Positions 17,076-26,053 of a DNA stretch of 64,000 nucleotides are shown piece after piece. Under the pieces are notes generated by a model, which saw nothing but the letters and a program-made list of their open reading frames with translations, did no database searches and was not told the DNA's origin. Each line of letters opens with the position of its first letter. The stretch's first letter is position 1. This DNA comes from AWTP1-13 sp035550075 (GTDB lineage: Bacteria; Pseudomonadota; Alphaproteobacteria; Rhizobiales; Hyphomicrobiaceae): contig DASZQG010000223.1 in the NCBI GenBank assembly GCA_035550075.1, positions 9,700 through 73,699 of the forward strand. Direction: 5' to 3'. Made by a program: the position numbers and the translations under genes.

Positions 17076-18068
17076 CTATCTGAGTGCGTCAAGACGGGCC
17101 TGCGCGCGTGCGATGCCGAGCTCGAAGGCCTTCTTGTAGAGTGCACGGGCCTTGGCAACATCTGCCGTGACCCCGCGCGTGCCCCACGCAGCAAGCATAT
17201 TCGGGTCGTAAGTCTCCGCCAGGGCAAAGGCGACCGGCCCTTGAGCGACACCTTCCGAGGCCAAGAGAAGCTCACGTGCACCGCTCACATCGCCAGCTTC
17301 CATCCGGCGCTCGGCCTGGCTTACGATCTCTTCAGCCCGAGGCCGAGCCGGAGCGGGTTCGGGAACCTTGACCGCCAGTGTCTTCACCGGCGGCTCGGCG
17401 GGCGTGGCTTCCGGTTGAACGGTGGGAGAAGCCGCCGCCACAATAGGCGCCGCGTCCGTCGCGGCTTCCACGGGCCGCAACTGCACTCTCATGGTCCTGA
17501 TTTCAGGCGCCGGCTCGCTCGTCTCGAGCGTCCCGGTCTGGCTGGCGGCTATCGACTTTGGCTTATGCCCGGCGCCGATCCAGCCGCTTAACCACAAGAC
17601 GGTCGGGACTACGATCATCAGCCCAGCCACGAGGCCGAGAATGGCGGCGCCGAGCTGCTGGCGGAACCAGCGATCCTCGTGGTGCACGGGTTGGCGCCAC
17701 GTTGAGGGTATCGGCATAGGTTCGTCGTCGCCGTGCATATCAGTCGGCGGGACAAGCTCAACCGGGCCATGTGGGCGAGAGCCGGGGGCTCCATATGGGC
17801 GCGCCGACAACCCGTCCCCGAAACCAGGGGCAGGTGCACGCGAGGCAGTTGCCGCCGAAACCAGGGACGCCAGATTGGCAAGCTCCGAACCGCTGGGCAG
17901 ACCACGCTGTCCGCCTTTGCCGAGCTGGGTTTGCGCAAGGGATGCTGCGAGAAGCTGCGCCAGTTCCTGCGTCAGCTTACTGGCATCGGCCTGGGCCTGA
18001 TCCGCCGGTCCGTGACCGTGCTCTTCGTGATGCCTACGTCCGTTCCCGGAAGACGCATCTCTCACCAT
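17076..18068 (-). CDS. Hypothetical single-pass membrane protein with Sel1/TPR-like C-terminus
   Basis: 330 residues from ATG 18068. The first 138 residues are low-complexity (His, Gly, Ala, Pro, Ser) and probably cytoplasmic; one transmembrane helix lies at about 139-162 (LGAAILGLVAGLMIVVPTVLW). A Pro/Ala-rich linker then leads to two short alpha-helical repeats near the end (SQAERRMEAGDVSGARELLL and KARALYKKAFELGIARAQARL) resembling Sel1/TPR units. This layout (cytoplasmic disordered part, anchor, extracytoplasmic repeats) suggests an envelope scaffold protein. I do not recognise a specific family. Confidence 0.65.
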   Translation of the reverse strand: MVRDASSGNGRRHHEEHGHGPADQAQADASKLTQELAQLLAASLAQTQLGKGGQRGLPSGSELANLASLVSAATASRAPAPGFGDGLSARPYGAPGSRPHGPVELVPPTDMHGDDEPMPIPSTWRQPVHHEDRWFRQQLGAAILGLVAGLMIVVPTVLWLSGWIGAGHKPKSIAASQTGTLETSEPAPEIRTMRVQLRPVEAATDAAPIVAAASPTVQPEATPAEPPVKTLAVKVPEPAPARPRAEEIVSQAERRMEAGDVSGARELLLASEGVAQGPVAFALAETYDPNMLAAWGTRGVTADVAKARALYKKAFELGIARAQARLDALR

Positions 18069-18659
18069 CTCGGCCCTCGTACGCTACGCACCAAGCCCCT
18101 ACCGGACATGCCGGCCGAGGCGCACCCCAAAAACTCTCGTTTTGCGAGCAGCAGGCGCTGCTTCGCCATTTCGTCACCGCGCGGCGTCGCCGTGTCGTGT
18201 ATCTGCAAATCGGGCGCGCCCTGTGCGAGCAGCTAGCCGCTACCTTCGCACCATATCCGCAACTGAAGTCGCAGATCGTCCCCGTTGACCTGGAAAGCCG
18301 CGCCATCCCCTTGCAGCCTTCGAACGGAAATAGACCGTTCGAATGTGGTGCAAATTATGGCAGTGCTCGCGCCGGGAAACAAGACTTTCCAGTGGTCGGA
18401 GGACGGCCGCGTGCAATGGGCGCGGCGCTCAACGAGCTCGTGAGGTGTGAGTTCGTGTACGAAGGCGCGCCGCGACGCTTTCATGGAGCTCATATTCCTG
18501 AGCCAGCGCATGACGCCCGCAGGCCGGGTCGCAAAAAAGCCGGAAAAGCATCGGCAGATCGCCAGCGGAATCTATGCGTTAATCCCCCGAGCACCCTTTC
18601 AGGTACAGCTCGCACGCGCTATCAAGGCGTGGACAAGAAGGCAGAGAGACATTGCGAGC
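18069..18659. other. Gene-free stretch before the yfgM-like gene
   Basis: 591 bases between divergent genes with no reading frame I can support. A perfect inverted repeat is at 18319-18343. A 24-codon frame (18358-18432) and a 71-codon run in frame with the next gene (from 18447) have no recognisable features. One GANTC site lies at about 18567. Confidence 0.45.
18319..18343. promoter_or_regulatory. Perfect 9-bp inverted repeat
   Basis: TTCGAACGG (18319-18327), 7-nt centre, CCGTTCGAA (18335-18343). It is the only strong symmetric element in a 591-base gene-free stretch between divergent genes and could be an operator for either, or a hairpin. It does not match the alphaproteobacterial LexA box (GTTC-N7-GTTC). 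Confidence 0.4.
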
Positions 18660-19421
18660 ATGACCGACCAACGCGACCTGTTGGCCAGGGAGGTCGACGA
18701 AGAGTTGCGGCGTGAGCAGCTGCTCAAGCTGTGGGAGCAATACGGCACCTACGCCGTGATCGCCGCAGTGCTCATCATCGTGGCCGTTGGCGGCTACAAG
18801 TACAGTCAATACCGCAGCGCGTTGGCGGCCGAGGCCACGGGTGCGGAATTCGTGGCCGCGACGCAGGGCGGTGGAAACCCAGGCGAAGCCGATAAGCTAC
18901 TGGAGAATATCGCCGCCAAAGGACCAATCGGGTACGCGACCCTCGCGCGACTGCGGCTGGCCGCAGCGTTGCGCACCAACGGAAAGGAAGCTGACGCGGC
19001 TTCGGCCTACCAGGCGGTTGCCGACGACGGCAGGGTAGATGGGCTGCTGCGTGATTATGCCCGCCTTCAGGCCGCGATGTTGACTCTGGATACAGCCAGC
19101 TGGACGGACATGCAGAATCGGCTCAACGATCTGGCTTCGGACAGCAATCCCTGGCGCTACAGCGCCCGGGAGCTGTTGGGGTTGTCAGCCTATAAGGCGG
19201 GCCATCAGAAGGAGGCACGCGAACAGTTCGAGCGCCTGATCGGCGATCAAGGTACACCACCTGGAATTGCTGAGCGCGCCCGGATCATGATGTCGATGCT
19301 TACCGAGGCGGATTTGGCGAAGGCCGGCGGATCCAACAGTCATGACACCAGCCGCTCGGAGAAAGCTGAAGATAGCAAGGCCGCGAAAGCAACTGCGCCA
19401 CCAGGCCAGAAAGAAAAATAG
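18660..19421 (+). CDS. YfgM-like tetratricopeptide membrane protein
   Basis: 253 residues from ATG 18660; the frame is open upstream but the conserved start is MTDQRDLLAREVDEELRREQ. One transmembrane helix at about 32-50, then TPR-like helices (about 70-215) and a charged Ser/Lys tail. Matches the YfgM/DUF2133-type proteins encoded before bamB, which are ancillary to the Sec translocon and periplasmic chaperones. bamB follows after 6 nt and der after that, the usual order. Confidence 0.85.
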   Translation: MTDQRDLLAREVDEELRREQLLKLWEQYGTYAVIAAVLIIVAVGGYKYSQYRSALAAEATGAEFVAATQGGGNPGEADKLLENIAAKGPIGYATLARLRLAAALRTNGKEADAASAYQAVADDGRVDGLLRDYARLQAAMLTLDTASWTDMQNRLNDLASDSNPWRYSARELLGLSAYKAGHQKEAREQFERLIGDQGTPPGIAERARIMMSMLTEADLAKAGGSNSHDTSRSEKAEDSKAAKATAPPGQKEK

Positions 19422-19427
19422 CCGTTT

Positions 19428-20822
19428 ATGCTGAGACGGGGCACAAAGGCGCCAACCAACTGTCGGTTTGGACGGGCGAGACCGCTTCCCGCAGCGGCCA
19501 CGACGATCGCTGTGCTATCGTTGCTAACTCTTTCAGCGTGTGCGGATATGACGGCGGGCATGAGCCTGCCAAGCCTTCCGAAGATTCAAGACATCAATCC
19601 GTTCGCTAAGAAGGAAGAACCTCTTCCCGGGAAGCGCATTCCTGTCATCCAGCAGGAGACCTCCTCAATAGAGCTGGCCTCTGCGGACCGTCCAATCTCG
19701 GTCCCCGCGCCGAGGGCGAATGACTCCTGGACGCAACCAGGTGGCGTTGCCTCGAACGCGCCTGGGCACTTGGCGTTGAATGGCACACTGAGGAATGCCT
19801 GGAGTGCCGACGCCGGTGCGGGCTCCAGCTTCTACGGCAAGCTCACCGCCAGTCCTGTGGTCTACGACGGCAAGGTCTACACGTTGGATGCCGCCGGCAA
19901 AGTGTCGGCGTTCAACGCGGGGAGCGGGTCGGTCGTGTGGCGGGTCTCGACAACGCCGCCGAATGAGAAGGACCAGGAGGGCTTCGGCGGCGGCCTCGCC
20001 ATCGACAACGGTCGTCTCTACGTGGGAACGGGCTTTGGCGTCGTGGTCGCGCTCGATCCCAGGACCGGAAAGAAGCTCTGGGACAAGCGTGTCGGGGCCC
20101 CGGTACGCACCTCCCCCACCGCCGCCAGCGACCGCGTGTTTGTCGTCACAAGAGAAGGCGAAGTATTTTGCTTATCTGGCGTCGACGGCGAGCAGGTATG
20201 GACATTCCGGGGGCTGCCGGAGCCGGCCAGCATTCTCGCCAACACCAGTCCGGCGACCGATGGCAACCTCGTGGTCGTCCCCTATCCAAGTGGAGATCTC
20301 GTGGCGCTGCGTTTCGCCGACGGGCAGCCCGCGTGGTCGGAAACCCTGTCGAGAACGCGAACCGCCTCCTCCCTGACGGCCATGAGCGACACAGCGCGGC
20401 CAGCCATTGATGGCGGTACGGTATTTGCGGTCGGGCACGCAGGGCGCATGGTGGCGACCGCGGAGAAGAACGGCGAGCGGCTGTGGTCGCTGAGTGTCCC
20501 GAGCATCCAGGGACCATGGGTAGCGGGTGACACGGTATTCGTGGTCGACACGACCGGGCAGTTGATGGCCATTCAGCGGCGCGACGGCAAGATACAGTGG
20601 ACCACAAAGCTCCCGGGCGCGACGACGTGGTCAGGACCCGTGTTGGCCGGCAACCGTCTGTGGGTCACTTCCGCCAAGGGACAACTAGTTGGCGTCGAGG
20701 CTTCGACAGGCAAGGTCGCGGCGACACACAACATCGGGCAGCCCGTCTTCATTCCCCCGGTCGTGGCAAACGGGCGTATGTATGTCCTGACGGACAAGGC
20801 GAAGCTGATCGCCTTCAATTGA
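19428..20822 (+). CDS. bamB: BamB-like outer-membrane assembly lipoprotein
   Basis: 464 residues. Lipoprotein signal with lipobox LSAC, acylated cysteine C38. The mature protein is an eight-bladed PQQ-type beta-propeller, visible as repeats such as VYDGKVYTLDAAGKVSAFNAGSGSVVWR and LYVGTGFGVVVALDPRTGKKLWD. BamB docks on BamA and assists insertion of outer-membrane barrels. A Pro-rich linker of about 70 residues separates the lipid anchor from the propeller. Co-directional with yfgM-like and der. Confidence 0.93.
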   Translation: MLRRGTKAPTNCRFGRARPLPAAATTIAVLSLLTLSACADMTAGMSLPSLPKIQDINPFAKKEEPLPGKRIPVIQQETSSIELASADRPISVPAPRANDSWTQPGGVASNAPGHLALNGTLRNAWSADAGAGSSFYGKLTASPVVYDGKVYTLDAAGKVSAFNAGSGSVVWRVSTTPPNEKDQEGFGGGLAIDNGRLYVGTGFGVVVALDPRTGKKLWDKRVGAPVRTSPTAASDRVFVVTREGEVFCLSGVDGEQVWTFRGLPEPASILANTSPATDGNLVVVPYPSGDLVALRFADGQPAWSETLSRTRTASSLTAMSDTARPAIDGGTVFAVGHAGRMVATAEKNGERLWSLSVPSIQGPWVAGDTVFVVDTTGQLMAIQRRDGKIQWTTKLPGATTWSGPVLAGNRLWVTSAKGQLVGVEASTGKVAATHNIGQPVFIPPVVANGRMYVLTDKAKLIAFN

Positions 20823-20877
20823 ACTCGGCGCCAATTCACGCTAGCGATCGGACGTGAACTCGCGCGCCGAACCAACG

Positions 20878-22248
20878 ATGTACCCTTCGATAGCAATCGT
20901 CGGCCGGCCGAACGTCGGCAAATCGACGCTCTTCAATCGGCTAACCGGCAGGCGCACGGCGCTCGTGTCCGACACGCCGGGAATGACGCGCGACCGCCGC
21001 GAGGGGGCGTTTTTCATTGGTGGCCACGAGCTGCGCCTTATCGATACCGCCGGGCTCGAGGAAGCGGCACCTGGCAGCATTGCCTCCCGCATGCGTGCAC
21101 AAAGCGAAGCAGCCATCGCGAAGGCGTCGCTGGTGCTCTTCATGATTGACGCTCGCGACGGCGTAACGCCGGTGGATGCCGCGTTCGCGCGTATCGTGCG
21201 CGCCTCCGGCCGTCCAACCATTCTCGTTGCCAACAAATGCGAAGGCCGAATTGGAGCCGATGGGTTCTATGAAGCGTTCCAGCTGGGTCTCGGCGATCCC
21301 CTTGCGATATCCGCCGAGCATAGCGAGGGCATAGGCGAACTTGGCGACGCGATCCTGGCAGCGCTCGGCCTAAAATGGCGGGGTAAGGAAGCCAAGGACG
21401 CCGCCACTGGTAATGCAGGTGGTGGTGAGGGCGAGGGCAAGACCCCGTTGCGCATCGCCATTGTCGGGCGGCCAAACTCCGGGAAATCAACGCTGGTCAA
21501 TGCGTTGCTCGGCGAGGAACGCATGATTACCGGCCCCGAGCCCGGCCTTACCCGCGATGCCGTCGCCGCAGACTTTTCCTGGAAGGGGACGGCTGTTCGC
21601 CTGTTTGACACCGCAGGTCTGCGTCGCAAATCGCGCATCGTCGACGTCGCTGAGAAGCTCGCTGCAAGCGACGCCGTACGCGCCGTGCGCTTCGCAGAGG
21701 TTGTCGTGCTGCTGATCGATGCCGAAAGGACCATTGAGCATCAAGATCTGACTATCGGCGATCTCGTCGAAAGAGAGGGGCGCGCGATGGTCGTGGCCAT
21801 CAACAAATGGGATGCTGTCACGGACAAGCAGCGGCGGTTGCGCGCATTGCGCGAAGCCATCGATGCTCGGCTCGCGCAACTGCCCGGCGTTCCGCTCGTC
21901 ACCATCTCGGCACGCGCGGGCCGGGGACTGGACAAGCTTATGGAGGCGGTATTCGCCTCTTACGAACGCTGGAACCGGCGCGTGCCGACGGGCGAGCTCA
22001 ATCGCTGGCTGCGCGTCGCCCTCGAACAGCATGCGCCACCCGCTGCAAAGGGATCGCGGATCAAGATCCGCTACATGACCCAGGCCTCCGCGCGGCCGCC
22101 GACGTTCATCGCCTTCTGTTCTCGCCCCGAAGCTCTGCCGGGCACGTACTTACGCTACCTGGGAAACGACCTGCGGCAGACTTTTGATCTGGCCGGCGTG
22201 CCCATCCGGCTGAAGTTACGCAAGACCGACAATCCGTTCGCGCCATAG
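20878..22248 (+). CDS. der: Ribosome-associated double-GTPase Der (EngA)
   Basis: 456 residues from ATG 20878; an in-frame GTG at 20854 is an alternative. Two G domains in tandem: G1 GRPNVGKST with G3 DTAGLEE, then G1 GRPNSGKST (about 205) with DTAGLRR and NKWD. The C-terminal KH-like domain ends PIRLKLRKTDNPF. Required for 50S subunit maturation. A Gly-rich linker joins the two GTPase domains. Last gene of the yfgM-bamB-der run. Confidence 0.97.
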   Translation: MYPSIAIVGRPNVGKSTLFNRLTGRRTALVSDTPGMTRDRREGAFFIGGHELRLIDTAGLEEAAPGSIASRMRAQSEAAIAKASLVLFMIDARDGVTPVDAAFARIVRASGRPTILVANKCEGRIGADGFYEAFQLGLGDPLAISAEHSEGIGELGDAILAALGLKWRGKEAKDAATGNAGGGEGEGKTPLRIAIVGRPNSGKSTLVNALLGEERMITGPEPGLTRDAVAADFSWKGTAVRLFDTAGLRRKSRIVDVAEKLAASDAVRAVRFAEVVVLLIDAERTIEHQDLTIGDLVEREGRAMVVAINKWDAVTDKQRRLRALREAIDARLAQLPGVPLVTISARAGRGLDKLMEAVFASYERWNRRVPTGELNRWLRVALEQHAPPAAKGSRIKIRYMTQASARPPTFIAFCSRPEALPGTYLRYLGNDLRQTFDLAGVPIRLKLRKTDNPFAP

Positions 22249-22340
22249 GCAATTCTGCTCGGGCCCGGATGCCGTGTGCTGGAACAACGCGACAACTGAT
22301 GCGTTGGCCAGTCAGCACCACCCGGAATGGAGAGAAGCCT

Positions 22341-22700
22341 ATGGCCATGGCAACCGTCCACCCCAATCATCACCTGATTTCGAGCGAGGACGTCGAAGGG
22401 ACGAACGTTTACGATATGAACGGAACCAAGATCGGCGAGATCGACCATCTCATGATCGACAAGGTGTCCGGGCGCGTGACGTACGCCGTAATGAGTTTTG
22501 GCGGCTTTCTCGGATTGGGTCATAGCCACTATCCGCTCCCTTGGGGAATGCTGAAATACAGTCCCCGCCTCGCCGGCTACGAGACGAGCGTCACGGAGGG
22601 GCAGCTCAAGGACGCTCCGGCGTTCAGCGACGACTCCTGGGCGGATCGCAACTGGGAGGCTCAGACGCACTCGTATTACAACATTCGGCCGTACTGGTAA
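22341..22700 (+). CDS. PRC-barrel domain protein
   Basis: 119 residues from ATG 22341 (GGAGAG upstream). A single PRC-barrel: LISSEDVEGTNVYDMNGTKIGEIDHLMIDKVSGRVTYAV, followed by PLPWGMLKYSPRLAGYETSV. These small stand-alone proteins are common and often stress-induced in alphaproteobacteria; the exact role is unknown. The C-terminus (HSYYNIRPYW) is aromatic-rich. Convergent with hslO. Confidence 0.88.
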   Translation: MAMATVHPNHHLISSEDVEGTNVYDMNGTKIGEIDHLMIDKVSGRVTYAVMSFGGFLGLGHSHYPLPWGMLKYSPRLAGYETSVTEGQLKDAPAFSDDSWADRNWEAQTHSYYNIRPYW

Positions 22701-22721
22701 TGCGGAGAGAGGGAATTGAGG

Positions 22722-23702
22722 TCAGGCGATGTCGCCTGCGGTGAAACGGTATTTGCGCGAGCAGAACTCGCACGTCACCGTGAAGCCACCATCGGGTTCG
22801 CGCATGTCCTCAAGTTCCGCGGACCCGAACTGCCGCAGATATGCGTGGATGCGCTCGCGCGAGCAGCGGCATTCGGCCGCCAGGGGCGTGGCCGGCACAA
22901 CCCGCACACCCTCTTCGTGGAACAGGCGGTAGAGCAAGCGCTCGGGCGACAGTGTGGGATCGAGGAGTTCGTGATCCTCCACCGTCGCCGCGAGGTGCCG
23001 GGTACGGTTCCAGTTTTCATCATCATCGCCTTCCAGCGAGGCGTCATGCGCCTCCCCTTCGAGAGGTTTGCGCTTGCCGCCCTCGCGCGGCAGCTGCTGG
23101 ATCAGCAAGCCACCGGCGCGCCAGCGCCACGCCGAGCCCAGGCCGGTTTCCGGGTCGGGGCCATAGTGGCGCGCCACGGCCAGTCGTATGAACGTCGGAA
23201 GCTGTTCGGACTGGCGAAAATACGTATGCGCGGCCGCAACAAGAGGTTCGCGGTCGATGGCGACGATGCCCTGGTAGCTGTTGCCACCCTCCCCAGGGTC
23301 GATGGTCATGGCGACATGACCGGTTCCGAGCAATGCGCCCTGGTCGCCGCGCCCGCGGCTTTCCGCCAGCGCCGCGTCAGCTTTGTCGAAGTTGGCATAG
23401 CCGCGCAGCTTGCCCGGTGAAACGAAATCGGCGACCAGGAAATCGAGCGGACCGTCGGTCTTGGTCTGCAGGATCAGCTTGCCGCGCGTTCTGAGCGCGC
23501 TGCCCAGCATTGCGGTCAGGGCCAGCGCTTCGCCCAGAACGTGACTGACCGGCTCCGGATACGCATGGCCAGACAAGATCGAATTGACCGTTGGGCCAAG
23601 CCGCACCAAGTGGCCGACTACGTCCGATCTCACGGCGCGGAACGGCAGCACGAGATCGTCCGCAGGCAGCGGCTGTTGACGCAAAACACCTGTACTCAGC
23701 AT
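22722..23702 (-). CDS. hslO: Hsp33 redox-regulated chaperone
   Basis: 326 residues. Zinc/redox switch cysteines are C278, C280 (CRC) and C311, C314 (CEFC), the normal CxC...CxxC pattern. When oxidised the protein unfolds its C-terminus and becomes a holdase for unfolding proteins. There is an acidic insertion near 225-235 (GEAHDASLEGDDDEN). Its ATG abuts the argF stop, so it belongs to the argD-argF-hslO transcript. Confidence 0.95.
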   Translation of the reverse strand: MLSTGVLRQQPLPADDLVLPFRAVRSDVVGHLVRLGPTVNSILSGHAYPEPVSHVLGEALALTAMLGSALRTRGKLILQTKTDGPLDFLVADFVSPGKLRGYANFDKADAALAESRGRGDQGALLGTGHVAMTIDPGEGGNSYQGIVAIDREPLVAAAHTYFRQSEQLPTFIRLAVARHYGPDPETGLGSAWRWRAGGLLIQQLPREGGKRKPLEGEAHDASLEGDDDENWNRTRHLAATVEDHELLDPTLSPERLLYRLFHEEGVRVVPATPLAAECRCSRERIHAYLRQFGSAELEDMREPDGGFTVTCEFCSRKYRFTAGDIA

Positions 23703-24629
23703 TCAGTCGACTCCCAGGCACCATGCCAGAATCGCCTTCTGCGCGTGGAGCCGGTTTTCAGCCTCGTCCCATACCACCGACTGCGGGCCATCGATTACCG
23801 CCGCAGCTACCTCATGCCCGCGGTAGGCAGGCATGCAGTGCATGAAAATCGCGTCCTTCTTGGCTTTGCGCATGAGCGCCTCATCCACCGCATAAGGTCC
23901 AAGCAGCTGCTTGCGGTGCGCAGCCTCGGCCTGTTGTCCCATTGACACCCAGGTGTCGGTAACGACGCACTCAGCACCCTTAACAGCTTGTGCCGGTTCG
24001 TCGGTCAAGGCGATGTCGCCGCCCTCACGTCGCGCCCATTCAAGAATACCTGGGTCGGGATTGAGCTGCGGCGGACATGCGAGGCTCAAGTGAAACCCGA
24101 GCCGCGCCGAGGCCTGGATCCAAGAAGCCGCGACGTTGTTTCCATCGCCGACCCACGCAATATGCCGGCCTTTGATGGGACCGCGCACCTCCTCGAACGC
24201 CATGACGTCGGCAACGATCTGGCAGGGATGTGTCCGATCGGTCAGGCCGTTGATGACAGGAACCGTCGCATGCTCCGCCAAGCCTGTGAGGCTCTCATGC
24301 TTGTTAGCCCGGATCATTATGACGTCAATGTAACGCGACAGCACCCTCGCGGTGTCCGATATGGGCTCGCCCCGCCCGATCTGCAAGTCGGTGTGATTGA
24401 GGGCGATGGTCTGGCCGCCGAGCTGGCGCATTGCCACGTCGAATGACACACGCGTGCGGGTAGAGGGCTTTTCGAAGATCATGATCAGCACCGCGTCGGC
24501 GATGCCGGCCGGCTTCAGACCGGCCGGCACATGCTTGCCGGCCCGTTTCATGGCGTGACCCATGTCGACGATGCCTCGCAGCGTGGGCGCGTCAATACGG
24601 TCAAGATCGAGAAAATGCCTGGGAGCCAT
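23703..24629 (-). CDS. argF: Ornithine carbamoyltransferase
   Basis: 308 residues. Transfers the carbamoyl group from carbamoyl phosphate to ornithine, giving citrulline. The carbamoyl-phosphate motif STRTR is at 56-60, the ornithine-binding motif is HCMP (264-267), and HPCQIVAD is at about 138. Sits 35 nt downstream of argD and directly upstream of hslO in an apparent operon whose leader region carries an arginine-rich attenuator-like element. Confidence 0.96.
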   Translation of the reverse strand: MAPRHFLDLDRIDAPTLRGIVDMGHAMKRAGKHVPAGLKPAGIADAVLIMIFEKPSTRTRVSFDVAMRQLGGQTIALNHTDLQIGRGEPISDTARVLSRYIDVIMIRANKHESLTGLAEHATVPVINGLTDRTHPCQIVADVMAFEEVRGPIKGRHIAWVGDGNNVAASWIQASARLGFHLSLACPPQLNPDPGILEWARREGGDIALTDEPAQAVKGAECVVTDTWVSMGQQAEAAHRKQLLGPYAVDEALMRKAKKDAIFMHCMPAYRGHEVAAAVIDGPQSVVWDEAENRLHAQKAILAWCLGVD

Positions 24630-24664
24630 GGCGACAGCTCTGCTTTTTTGGTGGCAACGTGGGC

Positions 24665-25906
24665 TCAGCGGCTCTTGGCTAGGCGCGACAGCGCCGCCGA
24701 CAGGCGCTGCACGGCTTCGGAGATTTCAGCCTCGCTGACGTTCAGCGGCGGCAGCAGGCGCACGACGTTGTCGCCTGCGCCGACGGTCAGCAGCTTCTCG
24801 CCCAGACAAGCATTGATGACGTCGCCCGAGGGGGGCTTCACTTTGAGACCGGTCAGCAGGCCGCTGGCGCGCACCTCCTCAACCAGGTCCGGGTACTCGT
24901 CATGGACGCGGGCGAGACCCTGCTTCAGGCGCAGCGTCATGGCCTGCACGTGCTCAAGAAAGGCAGGCTCGAGCAGCGCATCAAGGACCGCGTTGGCGAC
25001 CGCCATAGCGAGTGGATTGCCCCCGAACGTCGAGCCATGCGTACCCGGCACCATGCCGGCTGCCGCTGCTTCCGTGGCGAGGAAGGCCCCGATCGGAAAG
25101 CCTCCGCCGATGCCCTTCGCCACCGCCATCACGTCCGGCGTGACGCCGGACCACTCATGCGCAAACAGCTTGCCGGTACGGCCCATCCCGGTCTGAACCT
25201 CGTCAAGAACCAGCAGCAGGCCGTTGTCGTCACAAAGCTTGCGCAGCGCGCGAAGCCAGCCCTCAGGAGCGATCCGGACGCCACCTTCGCCCTGCACCGG
25301 CTCGACCATGATAGCCGCCGTATGTGGTCCGATGGCCGCTTCCGCCGCCGCGAGGTCGCCGAACGGCACGATGTCGAAGCCATCCGCGGGCGGGCCGAAC
25401 CCTTCAAGATGCTTCTCGTTACCGCCGGCCGCGATGGTCGCCAGTGTGCGGCCGTGGAAGGCGCCCTTGAATGTGATGATCCGCCAACGCTCGGGACGTC
25501 CGTTCACGTAGTGATAGCGCCGCGCGAGCTTGATGGCGCCTTCGCAGGCTTCGGCGCCGGAATTGCAGAAGAACGCCTTGTCGGCAAAAGTCGCCGCGCA
25601 CAGACGTTCGGCCAGCCGTTCCTGGCCCGCCACGCGGTAGAGATTGGAGCAATGCCAAAGCTTATGGGCCTGGGCTTCGAGCGCCGCGATGAGCTTGGGG
25701 TGCGCATGCCCGAGCGCATTGACGGCGACGCCGCTTGCAAAGTCGAGATAGCGCTCGCCTTGCGTGGAAAAGATCCAGGATCCCTCGCCGCGCTCGAACA
25801 CGAGGTTGGCGCGCGCATAGGTAGGCATGACCGCGGAGGAGGGGCCGGACGGGCCAGGAGAATGCTGAGAATGGGGGGCAAGAGCCCCAGAAGCAGACGT
25901 TGACAT
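24665..25906 (-). CDS. argD: Acetylornithine aminotransferase
   Basis: 413 residues from ATG 25906; a start at 25828 is possible since the first 26 residues are Ser/Pro-rich. PLP enzyme of arginine synthesis (N-acetylglutamate semialdehyde to N-acetylornithine; may also act in lysine synthesis). The PLP lysine is K264 in AVAKGIGGGFPIGA; the LDEVQTGMGRTG segment is the conserved cofactor-binding region. First gene after an attenuator-like leader and head of argD-argF-hslO. Confidence 0.95.
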   Translation of the reverse strand: MSTSASGALAPHSQHSPGPSGPSSAVMPTYARANLVFERGEGSWIFSTQGERYLDFASGVAVNALGHAHPKLIAALEAQAHKLWHCSNLYRVAGQERLAERLCAATFADKAFFCNSGAEACEGAIKLARRYHYVNGRPERWRIITFKGAFHGRTLATIAAGGNEKHLEGFGPPADGFDIVPFGDLAAAEAAIGPHTAAIMVEPVQGEGGVRIAPEGWLRALRKLCDDNGLLLVLDEVQTGMGRTGKLFAHEWSGVTPDVMAVAKGIGGGFPIGAFLATEAAAAGMVPGTHGSTFGGNPLAMAVANAVLDALLEPAFLEHVQAMTLRLKQGLARVHDEYPDLVEEVRASGLLTGLKVKPPSGDVINACLGEKLLTVGAGDNVVRLLPPLNVSEAEISEAVQRLSAALSRLAKSR

Positions 25907-25931
25907 CGGATCTCTCTCACGTGCTTCAAAC

Positions 25932-25955
25932 AAAAAAGCCGCGCTCAAGCGCGGC
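25932..25955 (-). terminator. Intrinsic terminator in the argD leader
   Basis: On the minus strand a 7-bp stem GCCGCGC / GCGCGGC with a TTGA tetraloop is followed at once by six T residues. It lies 26 nt before the argD start and 30 nt after the leader-peptide stop. It is placed downstream of its own promoter and of gcrA's separate terminator, which suits conditional termination rather than end-of-gene termination. Confidence 0.85.
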
Positions 25956-25984
25956 GCGAACAACGGGATCTCGTCAGCGATCCG

Positions 25985-26029
25985 TCATCGCAGTCGCGCA
26001 CGCGTACCGCTGCAGAAACGTCGCTCCAT
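25985..26029 (-). CDS. Putative arginine leader peptide (attenuator)
   Basis: ATG 26029 opens a 14-codon frame, MERRFCSGTRARLR, with five Arg codons, ending in TGA 25 nt upstream of the terminator structure region. An in-frame ATG at 26047 would add six residues including one more Arg. Codons at 26003-25994 (GCG-T-GCGCGA) can pair with 25959-25951 (TCGCGC CGC), using most of the 5' arm of the terminator; stalling at Arg codons 3-4 would leave this region free to form that antiterminator. Ribosome-binding site is weak. Too short for standard gene calling; assignment is inference from layout. Confidence 0.65.
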   Translation of the reverse strand: MERRFCSGTRARLR

Positions 26030-26053
26030 GTCGATCCGATAAGTCATGGGGAT

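Noticed and set aside
18319..18343. LexA box
   Set aside because: The symmetric GAAC...GTTC halves are 11 bases apart and inverted; the alphaproteobacterial site is a direct repeat GTTC-N7-GTTC. No such site precedes mmcB either.
17771..18715. 314-codon plus-strand frame across the end of the hypothetical membrane protein and the gap
   Set aside because: No conserved motif or ribosome-binding site, and it overlaps a better supported gene on the minus strand and the N-terminus of the yfgM-like gene in another frame.
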